DNA of 42,207 nt from Sphingomonadales bacterium (GCA_025352685.1 JANXSN010000031.1:1-42207), one strand, 5' to 3'. Shown: positions 7,927 through 17,133, numbered from the stretch's first letter. Notes: generated by a model from the sequence alone, not told the origin. Numbers and translations: made by a program.

Positions 7927-7966
7927 TCCTTACGGCATTCCCGCCAATGCGGGAATGCCGTAAGGA
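7927..7966. repeat. perfect 18-bp inverted repeat with 4-nt loop
   Basis: Arms 7927-7944 and 7949-7966 are exactly complementary around a CAAT loop; the core is ATTCCCGC-loop-GCGGGAAT. It lies between the divergent alaC and phaC starts and has no T-run on either side, so it is not an obvious terminator. The core resembles the widespread ATTCCCGC-N4-GCGGGAAT palindromes (REP-like elements). It could act as a REP element or as an operator for the two genes. Confidence 0.85.
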
Positions 7967-7989
7967 ATAATTTGGACAAGGAGTCGCCT

Positions 7990-9588
7990 ATGGCCGATAA
8001 CCCGGGAACTGTTGCCGAACACGACAAGGCCCTCATTCCCGACCTGAGGTCAGGCGTTCGGGCGATCCTCGACGGGTGGGGCGCAATACTGGCCCCCGTT
8101 GCAGCGGTAAATCGCGACAAGGTCGACCTCAACGACAAGCGCTTTGCCGGGCCTGAATGGGATCACCCGGTCTTCGACCTGATGCGACAAGGCTATGCAA
8201 TCATGGCCGACGCGATGATGACAGCAGTCGATCAGTTGCCGGGGGATGCCGAGAATAAGGCGCGGATGACCTTTGCAATGCGCACAGTGGTCGAGGCGAT
8301 GTCGCCAGCCAATTCGCCGTTCACAAACCCAATTGTGCTCGATCGCGCACTGGAGACTAACGGCGCGAGCCTCGCTGCCGGGTTCCAGCATCTCATGACC
8401 GACATGCAGCGCGGGCAATTAACGCATACGTCGGCAACGGCCTTCGAAGTCGGCGTCAACATCGCGACGACGCCAGGAAAAGTAATTTACGAAACGCCGC
8501 TTTATCAGTTGATTCAGTATGCGCCGACAACGCCGACCGTGGCGAATACGCCGCTGGTGATCTTCCCGCCGTGGATTAACCGCTTCTACATCCTCGACCT
8601 CGCTCCTGAAAAATCTTTCGTCCGATGGGCGGTCGCCGAGGGACTGACTGTTTTCATGGTCAGTTGGAAGTCGGCAGATGCGACGATGGCCGAGGTAATC
8701 TGGGACGATTACATTGCGGCCCAGATCGATGCGATCGACACGGTCCGCGATCTGCTGGGCGTGAAGTCGGTTCATACTATTGGATATTGCGTCGCGGGAA
8801 CCACGCTCGCCGCGACGCTTGCGGTGATGGCGGCGAAAGGCAAAGCCAAGCGCGTTAAATCTGCGACGTTTTTTACCGCCCAAGTCGATTTCAGCCAAGC
8901 TGGTGAGCTGCTCAACTTCATCGACGACGCCAATCTGGCGATGATCGACAAGCTGACGACCAACGGGTTCCTCGACGGGCGCTATCTCGCGCTGACGTTC
9001 AACTTGCTGCGCGGCAAAGACCTGATCTGGAACACAGTCGTGAGCAATTACCTGCTCGGCAAAGCGTATCCATCGTTCGACCTGCTGCACTGGAACGGCG
9101 ACGTAACAAACCTGCCTGCTAAATGGCACAAGGCCTATCTGACCGATCTTTACCGCGACAACCTTCTCGTTATGCCGGGCGCGCTGTCAGCGCTTGGGGA
9201 GCCAATCGATCTAACCAGGATCGAAACCCCAGCCTATGTTCAGGCCGGCCGCGAGGACCATATTGCGCCGCTCGCGAGCGTGTGGAAACTGACAGATCAT
9301 CTACGCGGCCCGTTGCGCTTCGTGCTGGCAGGTTCGGGACATATAGCGGGCGTTGTCAACCCGCCGGCCGCTCAAAAATACCAGCATTGGGTCAACGGGC
9401 CGATGACGGGGCTCGACGACTTTGTGCGCGGTGCCACCGAAGTCAAAGGCAGCTGGTGGCCCGACTGGATTTCGTGGATCCGCGAACTCGGTGCACGCGA
9501 GATCGCCGCAGATGGGGCCCGGGTGCCTGGCCAAGGCAGTCTGGCAGTAATCGAAGACGCGCCCGGACGCTACGTCAAGTCGCGTTGA
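7990..9588 (+). CDS. phaC: class I poly(R)-hydroxyalkanoate synthase
   Basis: Polymerises (R)-3-hydroxyacyl-CoA, usually 3-hydroxybutyryl-CoA, into storage polyester at the granule surface. The protein has 532 residues from ATG 7990, which follows AAGGAG; the in-frame TTG at 7972 overlaps that ribosome-binding site and is less likely. The N-terminal domain is followed by the alpha/beta hydrolase core with F-P-P-W-I-N-R-F-Y-I-L-D-L (192-204). The modified lipase box G-Y-C-V-A-G has the catalytic cysteine at C267. The catalytic Asp is in A-G-R-E-D-H-I-A-P and the His in G-S-G-H-I-A-G-V-V-N-P-P. The length fits the shorter class I enzymes. It precedes a phasin gene with a PhaR-like operator between them. 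Confidence 0.95.
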   Translation: MADNPGTVAEHDKALIPDLRSGVRAILDGWGAILAPVAAVNRDKVDLNDKRFAGPEWDHPVFDLMRQGYAIMADAMMTAVDQLPGDAENKARMTFAMRTVVEAMSPANSPFTNPIVLDRALETNGASLAAGFQHLMTDMQRGQLTHTSATAFEVGVNIATTPGKVIYETPLYQLIQYAPTTPTVANTPLVIFPPWINRFYILDLAPEKSFVRWAVAEGLTVFMVSWKSADATMAEVIWDDYIAAQIDAIDTVRDLLGVKSVHTIGYCVAGTTLAATLAVMAAKGKAKRVKSATFFTAQVDFSQAGELLNFIDDANLAMIDKLTTNGFLDGRYLALTFNLLRGKDLIWNTVVSNYLLGKAYPSFDLLHWNGDVTNLPAKWHKAYLTDLYRDNLLVMPGALSALGEPIDLTRIETPAYVQAGREDHIAPLASVWKLTDHLRGPLRFVLAGSGHIAGVVNPPAAQKYQHWVNGPMTGLDDFVRGATEVKGSWWPDWISWIRELGAREIAADGARVPGQGSLAVIEDAPGRYVKSR

Positions 9589-9640
9589 ACCCAGTCTGGC
9601 CGGCTTGGTCACAAGGCAGGGATCCGCAGGATATGACAAT

Positions 9641-9706
9641 TATGTTGCACTGCAACATATCGCTTGCAATCATGAAACACGGCAGTATATTGTGCGTTGC
9701 AACATA
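9641..9706. promoter_or_regulatory. PhaR-like operator region upstream of the phasin gene
   Basis: A perfect palindrome TATGTTGCA-C-TGCAACATA spans 9641-9659. A second copy of the half-site, TTGCAACATA, lies at 9697-9706 just before the ribosome-binding site (GGGAGG) of the phasin gene. TGC/GCA-rich palindromes of this kind are bound by the PHA repressor PhaR in Paracoccus and Rhodobacter. No phaR gene is in the window, so the assignment rests on motif and position. Confidence 0.6.
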
Positions 9707-9723
9707 ACTGGTGGGAGGCCATC

Positions 9724-10617
9724 GTGGCCGAAGTTCCGACGCCGAAAAAGTCAGTGACCAAGGGCACAAAGCCTGATGGTGCTGCACCCGTCAAGCCAGT
9801 GGCGACTGCCCCCGTCGTCGCCAAACAGATCGCGGCTGAGCGGCCATTGGCCAAGCCCGCGGTCGCAATCCCGGTGATCGTGAAGGCTGTGCCGGCAACG
9901 GTCCACAAGAACGCACCGACCACGGCGAAGGCACCCGTCACTGCGGCTCAAGACAAGATCGGTGCTCCTGCAGATGTTCTACCAAAGGTTGAGTTGCCCC
10001 AGATCAAGGCTGCCAAGATCGAAGAGCCCAAGGTCGAGGCGGTTTCGATCGCACCGCTCAAGGTTGAGACGGCCAAGCTCGAAACCGTTGAGCCCAAACC
10101 CGAAACAGAAAAACTTGCCGCTACCCCTGTTATGGCTGCGGTTTCCATGAAAGGAATTACCATGAACGACACGATCAAGACCGCGACTGAAGACATGCAG
10201 CAGCGTGCCACAGTCATGTTCGGCGATATGAACACCCGTGCCAAGGACGCAATGTCGAAGAGCACGAAAGCCATCGAAGATCTCGTCGAGTTCTCGAAGG
10301 GCAACGTTGAGGCAATGGTCGCTTCGGGCCGCGTCGCGGCCAAGGGCGCAGAGGAATTCGCCAAGTATTCGGCTGAGTATGGTCGCAGCGCCGTCGAAAA
10401 GGCCAATGCGACGGCCAAGCAGTTCGCTGCCGTCAAATCACCCACCGAGTTCTTCCAGCTGCAGGGCGATGTTGCCAAGCAGGCACTCGACGCGCTCGTT
10501 GCCGAGGGCTCAAAGTTCACCGAAAGCTATCTCAAGCTTATCGGCGAGATCTCCCAGCCGATTTCGAACCGCCTTGCTGTGGCTGCCGAAAAAGTGAAGA
10601 CGACGATTGCCGCCTGA
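9724..10617 (+). CDS. phasin family protein with long Ala/Lys/Pro-rich N-terminal extension
   Basis: 297 residues from GTG 9724, preceded by GGGAGG at good spacing. The C-terminal half (about 145-297, from M-K-G-I-T-M-N-D-T-I-K) is the amphipathic helical phasin domain, with repeated A-K-x-A-x-x and S-P-T-E-F-F-Q-L-Q-G-D-V-A-K-Q-A-L-D. It would coat PHA granules and control their number and size. The N-terminal 140 residues are low-complexity Ala/Lys/Pro/Val/Glu repeats (A-K-I-E-E-P-K-V-E-A-like), similar in composition to PhaF/AlgP-type DNA-binding tails but more acidic. An internal ATG at M-N-D-T could start a bare phasin domain. It follows phaC and a PhaR-like operator and is closed by a terminator at 10642. 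Confidence 0.87.
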   Translation: MAEVPTPKKSVTKGTKPDGAAPVKPVATAPVVAKQIAAERPLAKPAVAIPVIVKAVPATVHKNAPTTAKAPVTAAQDKIGAPADVLPKVELPQIKAAKIEEPKVEAVSIAPLKVETAKLETVEPKPETEKLAATPVMAAVSMKGITMNDTIKTATEDMQQRATVMFGDMNTRAKDAMSKSTKAIEDLVEFSKGNVEAMVASGRVAAKGAEEFAKYSAEYGRSAVEKANATAKQFAAVKSPTEFFQLQGDVAKQALDALVAEGSKFTESYLKLIGEISQPISNRLAVAAEKVKTTIAA

Positions 10618-10641
10618 GCGAACGCGATAACAACACAGTCG

Positions 10642-10675
10642 GGCCGCATCGGGACACCGGTGCGGCCTTTTCTTT
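10642..10675 (+). terminator. rho-independent terminator after the phasin gene
   Basis: The stem GGCCGCATCGG (10642-10652) and CCGGTGCGGCC (10657-10667) pairs fully if one T:G wobble is allowed, around a 4-nt loop GACA, and is followed by TTTTCTTT. It lies 25 nt after the phasin stop codon. Confidence 0.9.
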
Positions 10676-10726
10676 GTCCGTTGCCCTTGTCGAGTTACCC
10701 AGCTTTGCCATATCTGCGATAACAGG

Positions 10727-11071
10727 ATGACTCTCAATATGGCTTCAGACGATCGACAAGGCGACGAGGGACGCGGCACCGGGGCGGGCGTCGCCACGCG
10801 GACGCGCACGCGCACAAAGCAGCCTCAACCGTACAAGGTTTTGATGCTCAACGACGATTATACGCCGATGGAATTTGTCGTGTTGTGCTTGCAACGCTTC
10901 TTCCGAATGAGCTTGGAAGACGCGACGCGGGTCATGCTTCACGTCCACCAGAAGGGAGTCGGCGTATGCGGGATCTTCAGCTACGAAGTTGCTGAAACAA
11001 AGGTTACGCAAGTGATGGACTTTGCACGCACCCAGCAGCACCCGCTGCAGTGTACGCTCGAAAAAGCCTGA
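10727..11071 (+). CDS. clpS: ATP-dependent Clp protease adaptor ClpS
   Basis: A 114-residue N-recognin that delivers N-degron substrates to ClpAP. The folded domain begins at about residue 34 ([16 protein letters not shown]) and includes [15 protein letters not shown] and the E-V-A-E-T-K-V segment. The N-D-D and H residues forming the substrate pocket are present. The first 30 residues are a disordered Arg/Thr/Gly-rich arm. ATG 10727 or ATG 10739 (M-A-S-D-D-R-Q) could be the start; an AGGA lies about 11 nt before the second. No clpA is in the window. Confidence 0.93.
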   Translation: MTLNMASDDRQGDEGRGTGAGVATRTRTRTKQPQPYKVLMLNDDYTPMEFVVLCLQRFFRMSLEDATRVMLHVHQKGVGVCGIFSYEVAETKVTQVMDFARTQQHPLQCTLEKA

Positions 11072-11078
11072 CCGGGCC

Positions 11079-11792
11079 TCAACGCGGCGACGGGTAGAGA
11101 TACCGCTCGTCGAATTCTGCGATCGCGTGAAGCGCGCCAATGTCGTGCACGTCTACATTCCCACCGGTAAACGTTACCACACCGCGCTGGCGAAGCTCGC
11201 TCACAACGCGGTCGGCGCGAACGTTAGTCATTCCGCAGGCCGGTGCCAGGTCGGCTTGCTGCACAGCGAGAGCAGATTTCAGTCCGTCGCTGATGCCTAC
11301 CATCTGCAAGCGGTGCGCGATTTCAGAAAAGAAATGCGCAATGCGACCGCTCGTACCAAGCCGACCCAGCCGAAAAACCCATTCACGACGCATCGCCGCG
11401 TCAAGCAGAGTGCTGAACCACAACAGCCGGCCAAGATTGGAATGGTCGACTACCATGCGGCAGACGGCTTCGTGAGAAAAGGCAGCCACCGTGCAAGTCG
11501 TAAGCGTCGCCCCGTTATGGTCGAGCTGACGCATCGGCTAGCTATGCAGGCCGACAAAATCGCCGGCGACATTAAGCGCGACCAGCTGGCGGCTGCCGTC
11601 GAGCCCATCCATATAACGGCAGACGAACCTGTCGACGAGGAGCATGCTGCGTTCGACACGGTCGCCGTGTCGGACGATGTTACGGCGAACCTCAACCGTC
11701 AGAATTGACCCGACTGAGTTCTCAAGAACGCCGATGTCCATGGTGCTCAACTCTTCGCGGTGGCGACCCATCAGGTATTTTGGTGTTAGCAT
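11079..11792 (-). pseudogene. Crp/Fnr family regulator interrupted by TAG
   Basis: ATG 11792 opens an N-terminal cyclic-nucleotide-binding-like domain ending ...V-A-L-N-V-A-G-D-F-V-G-L-H-S, then TAG at 11540-11538. The same frame continues P-M-R-Q-L-D-H-N-G-A-T-L-T-T-C-T-V-A through the dimerisation helix (L-L-W-F-S-T-L-L-D-A-A-M-R-R-E-W) and a winged HTH (M-T-N-V-R-A-D-R-V-V-S-E-L-R-Q-R-G-V-V-T-F-T-G-G). Relatives have S-Y-P-L-K-R-L-D-H, so the stop replaces a tyrosine codon. Apart from this lesion the gene is full length (about 237 codons). It is probably inactive; the C-terminal half alone would have an HTH but no sensor. It converges on clpS. Confidence 0.8.
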
Positions 11793-11910
11793 GGTTGCTT
11801 TCCTTAACGGCAGGTTCGCGTTTCACAGTTGATCTATGTTGTTTGACCGAAGCGATTTTCGAAACACTGCCGCAACGTCCTCGTGGAGGCGCCCATGAAG
11901 GGAAGCGGTC

Positions 11911-12068
11911 GTGACAGCAATTGACAAGGAATATTATGCCCGACGGGCGCGAGAAGAACGCGAGCGCGAAAGGATGCAACAGACCGAGCAGTGGCACAGG
12001 TTCATGCCGAAATGGGCGAAGAATACGAGCGATTGCTGCACGCCGCCGAGCGCGACGCGAAACCGTAA
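11911..12068 (+). pseudogene. small conserved sphingomonad protein, frameshifted
   Basis: GTG 11911, after GGAAGCGG, starts V-T-A-I-D-K-E-Y-Y-A-R-R-A-R-E-E-R-E-R-E. From about 11968 the same frame becomes dissimilar, while the frame starting one base earlier continues K-D-A-T-D-R-A-V-A-Q-V-H-A-E-M-G-E-E-Y-E-R-L-L-H to TAA 12066-12068. This is the pattern of a short family I recall from sphingomonads (Y-Y-x-R-R-A-x-x-E-R ... V-H-x-E-M-A-x-x-Y-E). A one-base deletion or equivalent near 11965-11975 explains it. Function of the family is unknown. It is divergent from the broken Crp/Fnr gene. Confidence 0.55.
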
Positions 12069-12123
12069 TCCCAACCTTTGAGGCACGCTTGCGCAGGCGG
12101 ACGGTCCCGCTTAACCCGCCCGC

Positions 12124-13407
12124 ATGGATCGTATTCTCATTCGCGGCGGCAACAAGTTGTCCGGCCGTATCCACGTTTCGGGAGCCAAGAACGCCGCGCT
12201 CACGCTGATGCCGTGCGCGCTCCTGACCGACGAGCCGCTGACGCTGCGCAATCTCCCCCGTCTCGCCGATGTCGACAGCTTTGGTCACCTCCTGAATCAG
12301 CTGGGCGTGTCGACTTCGATTGAGGGCGCACGGCCCGAGGACTTCGGGCGGGTCATGACGATGCGTGCCGGCCATGTCACCTCGACCACCGCGCCCTACG
12401 ACATCGTGCGAAAGATGCGCGCGTCGATCCTTGTGCTCGGGCCCTTGCTGGCTCGGATGGGCGAGGCGACGGTATCGCTTCCCGGCGGTTGCGCCATCGG
12501 CACCCGACCGATCGATCTGCATTTAAAGGCACTCGAGGCGTTCGGCGCCGAGATCGAAATTACGCACGGGTATGTGAAGGTGACAGCGCCAGGCCGGCGC
12601 TTGCCTGGTGGAACTGTCCGCTTTCCAGTCGTGTCGGTGGGTGCGACTGAAAATGCGTTGATGGCTGGCGTTCTCGCCAAGGGCACCTGCATCATCGAAA
12701 ATGCGGCGCGCGAGCCCGAGATCGTCGATCTTTGCAACTGTCTGACGGCAATGGGCGCGAGTATAGACGGGGTGGGTACCGATACCTTGACCATCGAGGG
12801 TCGTGACCGGCTGCACGGGGCCACATATGCGGTGATGCCCGACCGGATCGAGGCGGGCAGCTATGCCTGTGCTGCTGCCATCACGGGCGGATCAGTGGAT
12901 CTGATCGGCGCTAATCCAGACCAAATGGGTGCCACCTTCGACGCGCTGCGCGAGGCTGGGGTCACGGTCACGGTCAACAGAGGTATGGTGACGGTGTCGG
13001 CGAACGGGCATCTGGGTCCATTAACGCTCTCAACGGCACCCTATCCAGGCTTTGCGACCGATATGCAGGCTCAGTTCATGGCGATGCTTTGCAAAGCCGA
13101 CGGCGCGTCGATGCTCACCGAAACAATCTTCGAGAACCGCTACATGCACGTGCCCGAGCTGACACGCATGGGGGCTGACATCACCGTCAAGGGGCGCTCG
13201 GCCATGGTGCGCGGCGTCGAAATGCTGACGGGCGCACCGGTGATGGCGACCGATCTGCGCGCCTCGATGTCGCTGGTTATCGCGGGACTGGCGGCGGAAG
13301 GCGAAACCCAGGTCCAGCGCGTCTACCATCTGGATCGCGGGTACGAGCGGCTCGAAGAGAAACTGTCGGCAGTGGGGGCCGACATCGAACGGGTGTCCGA
13401 CGGCTGA
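12124..13407 (+). CDS. murA: UDP-N-acetylglucosamine 1-carboxyvinyltransferase
   Basis: Transfers enolpyruvate from PEP to UDP-GlcNAc, the first committed step of peptidoglycan synthesis in the cytosol. The 427-residue protein has K22-N23 in V-S-G-A-K-N-A-A, which bind UDP-GlcNAc. The active-site loop [11 protein letters not shown] has the catalytic cysteine at C123, so it is a fosfomycin-target type rather than the Asp-containing resistant form. It also has A-T-E-N-A-L-M, the [10 protein letters not shown] region and the C-terminal H-L-D-R-G-Y-E. Length and motifs are complete. thiL starts one base after its stop, so the two genes are probably co-transcribed. Confidence 0.97.
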   Translation: MDRILIRGGNKLSGRIHVSGAKNAALTLMPCALLTDEPLTLRNLPRLADVDSFGHLLNQLGVSTSIEGARPEDFGRVMTMRAGHVTSTTAPYDIVRKMRASILVLGPLLARMGEATVSLPGGCAIGTRPIDLHLKALEAFGAEIEITHGYVKVTAPGRRLPGGTVRFPVVSVGATENALMAGVLAKGTCIIENAAREPEIVDLCNCLTAMGASIDGVGTDTLTIEGRDRLHGATYAVMPDRIEAGSYACAAAITGGSVDLIGANPDQMGATFDALREAGVTVTVNRGMVTVSANGHLGPLTLSTAPYPGFATDMQAQFMAMLCKADGASMLTETIFENRYMHVPELTRMGADITVKGRSAMVRGVEMLTGAPVMATDLRASMSLVIAGLAAEGETQVQRVYHLDRGYERLEEKLSAVGADIERVSDG

Positions 13408-13408
13408 C

Positions 13409-14260
13409 GTGACTGAGGCCGATTTCCTCGCGCTTCTTCGTCCGCTTGCCACCAACCCTGCGGCGCGCGGCTTTCTCGACGACGCGGCCGTGCTTGCACT
13501 TTCCGGAGCCAGCAACCTCGTTCTGACGCATGATGTGCTGGTCGAGGGCGTCCATTTTCTACCCAGCGATCCGGCAAACGATGTCGCGTGGAAGCTGGTG
13601 GCGGTGAATTTGTCCGACCTGGCGGCCAAAGGCGCCACGCCTTTGGGCGTCCTCCTCGGATTTCCGCTTGGAGACGCCGATTGGGATGCTCGGTTCGTGA
13701 GCGGGCTCGGCGCGGCACTCGCGGCGTTCGACGTCCCGTTGCTGGGCGGGGACACGGTCAAGGGGCCGCGCGTGCTATCCCTGACAGCAGTGGGGCAGGC
13801 GAGGATTGCTCCATCGCGAACGGGCGCTCGCGCGGGTGATGGGCTTTTTGTCACCGGGGTTATCGGGCGCGCTGGACTTGGGCTGAGGGGCGACCCCGAT
13901 CATCTTGCCGCCTTCCGCCGCCCCACGCCGCGTCTAGTCGAAGGACAGGTTCTCGCATCATTGGTGCACGCGATGATGGACGTGTCCGACGGCTTGCTGA
14001 TCGACGCGCAGCGGATGGCCGCGGCCAGTGGACTCGCGATCGAGATCGACCTCGATGCTGTCCCCATTGTGGGCGACCGGATGGCGGCTATTACGGCCGG
14101 CGACGACTATGAACTGCTGTTCGCCGCGTCTACCGGGTTCCACCCGCCGGTCGCCGCGACACGCATAGGCTTTTTTTCTATCGGCGAGGGTCTCACCCTT
14201 GTCGATGCCAACGGGGCGGTCCCGCTGCCCAACCGGCTGGGATGGGAGCACGGTCAATAA
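13409..14260 (+). CDS. thiL: thiamine-monophosphate kinase
   Basis: Phosphorylates thiamine monophosphate to the cofactor thiamine diphosphate. 283 residues from GTG 13409, one base after the murA stop. The family signature is visible: D-D-A-A-V-L near residue 24, T-H-D-V-L-V-E-G-V-H-F near 44-54, D-L-A-A-K-G-A-x-P-L-G near 70-80, G-G-D-T-V-K-G near 113-119, M-D-V-S-D-G-L-L-I-D near 190-199 and A-G-D-D-Y-E-L-L-F near 231-239. It is somewhat shorter than E. coli ThiL (325), as in other alphaproteobacterial forms. No other thi genes are nearby. Confidence 0.93.
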   Translation: MTEADFLALLRPLATNPAARGFLDDAAVLALSGASNLVLTHDVLVEGVHFLPSDPANDVAWKLVAVNLSDLAAKGATPLGVLLGFPLGDADWDARFVSGLGAALAAFDVPLLGGDTVKGPRVLSLTAVGQARIAPSRTGARAGDGLFVTGVIGRAGLGLRGDPDHLAAFRRPTPRLVEGQVLASLVHAMMDVSDGLLIDAQRMAAASGLAIEIDLDAVPIVGDRMAAITAGDDYELLFAASTGFHPPVAATRIGFFSIGEGLTLVDANGAVPLPNRLGWEHGQ

Positions 14261-14349
14261 GGTTGCCTTCGGGCGTTCCGCCCCCCTATAGGCGCAACCG
14301 ACAATCTGCGCGGGGCTAATGCGCGGGCACATCGCAGGGAAGGTCTTCC

Positions 14350-16470
14350 ATGAATTTCGTACTGATCGCCATTTTGTGCGGCTTTGCAGCTGTACTCTAC
14401 GGCATTGTAACGAGCCGTCAGGTGCTCAGCGCCTCGCCGGGCAATGCCAAGATGCAGGAAATTGGTGCCGCGATCCAGGAAGGTGCTCAAGCCTATCTGA
14501 CGCGTCAGTATCGCGCGATCGCCATTGTTGGCGTCATCGTTGCAGTTCTCGTCGGGGTCTTCTTGGGCATGACGTCCGCGGTCGGCTTCGTGCTCGGTGC
14601 GGTACTTTCGGGTGCGACCGGGTTTATCGGGATGAACATTTCGGTCCGCGCCAATGTGCGCACTGCCCAGGCGGCTTCCGAAGGCTTGCAGCAAGGTCTG
14701 ACCATGGCCTTTCGCGCGGGTGCGATCACCGGCATGCTGGTGGCGGGTCTCGCGCTCCTCGCCATTGCCGGGTTCTTTTATTATCTTGTCGATGTTGCGG
14801 GACTTGCGGCCAACAACCGCACCGTCATCACCGCCCTGACCGCACTGGCGCTTGGCGCATCTTTGGTGTCGATCTTCGCTCGGCTCGGCGGCGGCATCTT
14901 TACAAAGGCCGCCGACGTCGGAGCCGATCTCGTTGGCAAGGTCGAAGCCGGTATTCCCGAGGATGACCCCCGCAACCCGGCCGTCATTGCAGATAACGTG
15001 GGCGACAACGTCGGTGATTGCGCAGGCATGGCCGCTGATCTGTTCGAAACCTATGTCGTGACTTTCGGTGCCACCATGGTCCTGCTTGCACTCACGATGG
15101 CAGCGACCACCAGCGCGGCTGAGCTGAAGGCGCTCATGACTCTGCCGCTGTTGGTGGGCGGCGTCTGCGTCATTACTTCGATCATCGGTACCTATTTTGT
15201 CCGTCTTGGTGCATCAAAGAATATCATGGGCGCGATGTACAAGGGGTTCCTGGTCACCGCGGTCCTGTCGGTTCCTGCGATCTGGTTTGCAACCAGCGCG
15301 TCACTTGGCGGCATGGAAAATGTAATTGGCGCAAGCGTCGATGGCACCGGCGGCTTTACCGGCCGCACGCTGTTCTATTGCATGTTCCTGGGGCTGGTGA
15401 TCACGGGCCTCTTGATCTGGATTACCGAATATTACACGGGCACCAATTATCGCCCCGTGCGCTCAATTGCCAAGGCGTCCGAGACGGGCCACGGTACAAA
15501 TGTCATCCAGGGACTGGCGATCAGCCTCGAGGCGACGGCGCTCCCGACGTTGGTAATCGTGGTCGGCATTATCATCGCGTTCAAGCTAGCGGGCCTGATC
15601 GGTATCGCTTTTGCGGCGACCGCAATGCTGGCGCTGGGCGGCATGGTTGTGGCGCTCGATGCTTATGGTCCTGTTACGGATAATGCCGGTGGCATCGCAG
15701 AAATGGCGGGCATGGACGATAGCGTCCGCGAAAAAACTGACGCGCTTGACGCGGTCGGCAACACAACGAAAGCGGTGACCAAGGGCTATGCCATTGGTTC
15801 GGCAGCGCTGGCGGCCCTCGTGCTGTTTGCGGCATACACGACTGATTTGCGCGAGTTCTTTCCCAAACTGACGGTCGATTTCAGCCTCGAAAATCCCTAC
15901 GTTATCGTTGGCCTCCTTCTTGGCGCACTGCTGCCTTACCTCTTTGGTGCGATGGGCATGACGGCAGTGGGCCGCGCAGCCGGCGAAGTCGTCAAGGACG
16001 TGCGCGATCAGTTTGCCAAGAACCCCGGCATCATGACGTACGAGGTGAAGCCCGACTACGCCCGTACTGTCGACCTGGTGACCAAGGCAGCAATCAAGGA
16101 AATGATCTTGCCGTCGCTGCTCCCGGTCCTCGCCCCGATCGTGGTCTATTTCGTGATTACCGCGGTAGCCGATCAGGCTGCCGGGTTCGCGGCTCTTGGT
16201 GCGTTGCTGCTCGGCGTGATTGTCTCCGGCCTGTTTGTCGCAATTTCGATGACCTCGGGTGGCGGCGCGTGGGACAATGCCAAGAAATATATTGAGGATG
16301 GCCATCACGGTGGCAAGGGTAGCGAAGCCCACAAGGCGGCCGTCACGGGTGATACTGTCGGCGACCCGTACAAGGACACGGCCGGTCCGGCGGTCAACCC
16401 GATGATCAAGATCACGAACATCGTTGCGCTGCTCTTGCTGGCAGCGCTCGCGGGTCATACGGCGATGTAG
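14350..16470 (+). CDS. hppA: membrane-bound H+-translocating pyrophosphatase, K+-independent type
   Basis: Couples hydrolysis of pyrophosphate to proton export across the inner membrane. The 706-residue protein has about 16 hydrophobic segments. The substrate-binding motif [11 protein letters not shown] is followed by [22 protein letters not shown], and a second acidic cluster near the C-terminus has [11 protein letters not shown]. The G-N-T-T-K-A motif has lysine at residue 474, where K+-dependent enzymes have alanine; lysine here marks the K+-independent H+-pumping subfamily. A GGGAAGG ribosome-binding site precedes ATG 14350, and a terminator follows. Confidence 0.96.
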   Translation: MNFVLIAILCGFAAVLYGIVTSRQVLSASPGNAKMQEIGAAIQEGAQAYLTRQYRAIAIVGVIVAVLVGVFLGMTSAVGFVLGAVLSGATGFIGMNISVRANVRTAQAASEGLQQGLTMAFRAGAITGMLVAGLALLAIAGFFYYLVDVAGLAANNRTVITALTALALGASLVSIFARLGGGIFTKAADVGADLVGKVEAGIPEDDPRNPAVIADNVGDNVGDCAGMAADLFETYVVTFGATMVLLALTMAATTSAAELKALMTLPLLVGGVCVITSIIGTYFVRLGASKNIMGAMYKGFLVTAVLSVPAIWFATSASLGGMENVIGASVDGTGGFTGRTLFYCMFLGLVITGLLIWITEYYTGTNYRPVRSIAKASETGHGTNVIQGLAISLEATALPTLVIVVGIIIAFKLAGLIGIAFAATAMLALGGMVVALDAYGPVTDNAGGIAEMAGMDDSVREKTDALDAVGNTTKAVTKGYAIGSAALAALVLFAAYTTDLREFFPKLTVDFSLENPYVIVGLLLGALLPYLFGAMGMTAVGRAAGEVVKDVRDQFAKNPGIMTYEVKPDYARTVDLVTKAAIKEMILPSLLPVLAPIVVYFVITAVADQAAGFAALGALLLGVIVSGLFVAISMTSGGGAWDNAKKYIEDGHHGGKGSEAHKAAVTGDTVGDPYKDTAGPAVNPMIKITNIVALLLLAALAGHTAM

Positions 16471-16495
16471 CCGTTACGCAAATTAGGGTTGTCGA

Positions 16496-16530
16496 AACCC
16501 GCCGGTGGTAACGTCGGCGGGTTTTTTCTT
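16496..16530 (+). terminator. rho-independent terminator after hppA
   Basis: The stem AACCCGCCG (16496-16504) pairs with CGGCGGGTT (16515-16523) and the arm runs into a TTTTTT tract, 25 nt after the hppA stop. Confidence 0.92.
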
Positions 16531-16887
16531 GTCCCAGACTTGGCATGTCTTATGGAACGCACCCTCAGATACAAAGAAGCTTGGGTTAGCACCGATCTCA
16601 ACCCATCGTTCCGGGCGCACTGTGGTGTTGCCTTCTAGCCAAGTGCGCCGCAGTCTCGGCGCAGGGTCGTCCGCCTAAAACGACCGGTAAACCGGTAAGA
16701 TATATCGAGCACGCGCTGGGCGACCAGCACCCACCCACGGGGCGACTGGCTGCAGTTCATGGAAGCAGGCAAGCGCTCTTGACGAAGTAAAATCCCCCTC
16801 GAGTTCGTCTGCGTCCACTGCCTTCCCTTTTTTGGGCTGCGGCGCTAAGGGCAGCCAACTTTATGACTTTCAGGTGAAAAAAGCCGC
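16531..16887. other. gene-free interval between the hppA terminator and infA
   Basis: I read both strands and saw no open frame with recognisable protein similarity. The last 100 bases (T-rich runs near 16830) probably carry the infA promoter. No riboswitch or RNA gene fold is evident by eye. Confidence 0.4.
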
Positions 16888-17133
16888 ATGGCCAAGGAAG
16901 AACTTCTCGAAATGCGCGGCACGGTTGTCGAGCTCTTGCCCAATGCGATGTTTCGCGTGAAGCTGGAGAACAACCATGAAGTGCTCGGCCATACTGCCGG
17001 CAAGATGCGCAAGAATCGCATTCGCGTGTTGACCGGCGACGACGTGCTTGTCGAAATGACGCCTTATGACTTGACCAAAGGTCGGATCACTTATCGTTTC
17101 ATGCCAGGCCGCGGCGGCCCTGGTCCGTCCTGA
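16888..17133 (+). CDS. infA: translation initiation factor IF-1
   Basis: 81 residues forming a single S1-like OB fold. IF-1 binds the ribosomal A site with IF-2 and IF-3 during initiation. Motifs are typical: [16 protein letters not shown] at 11-26, [14 protein letters not shown] near 34-47, and [11 protein letters not shown] near 61-71. The C-terminus carries an extra glycine-rich tail (G-R-G-G-P-G-P-S). It is followed directly by maf. Confidence 0.97.
   Translation: MAKEELLEMRGTVVELLPNAMFRVKLENNHEVLGHTAGKMRKNRIRVLTGDDVLVEMTPYDLTKGRITYRFMPGRGGPGPS

Noticed and set aside
7905-8138. 78-residue N-terminal extension of the aminotransferase
   Set aside because: It runs through the perfect hairpin and the phaC 5' end on the opposite strand; ATG 7904 begins at the conserved N-terminus.
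15586-16458. 290-codon minus-strand frame opposite hppA
   Set aside because: Antisense shadow of a strongly conserved membrane protein; composition rich in Arg/His/Asp without domain signals.
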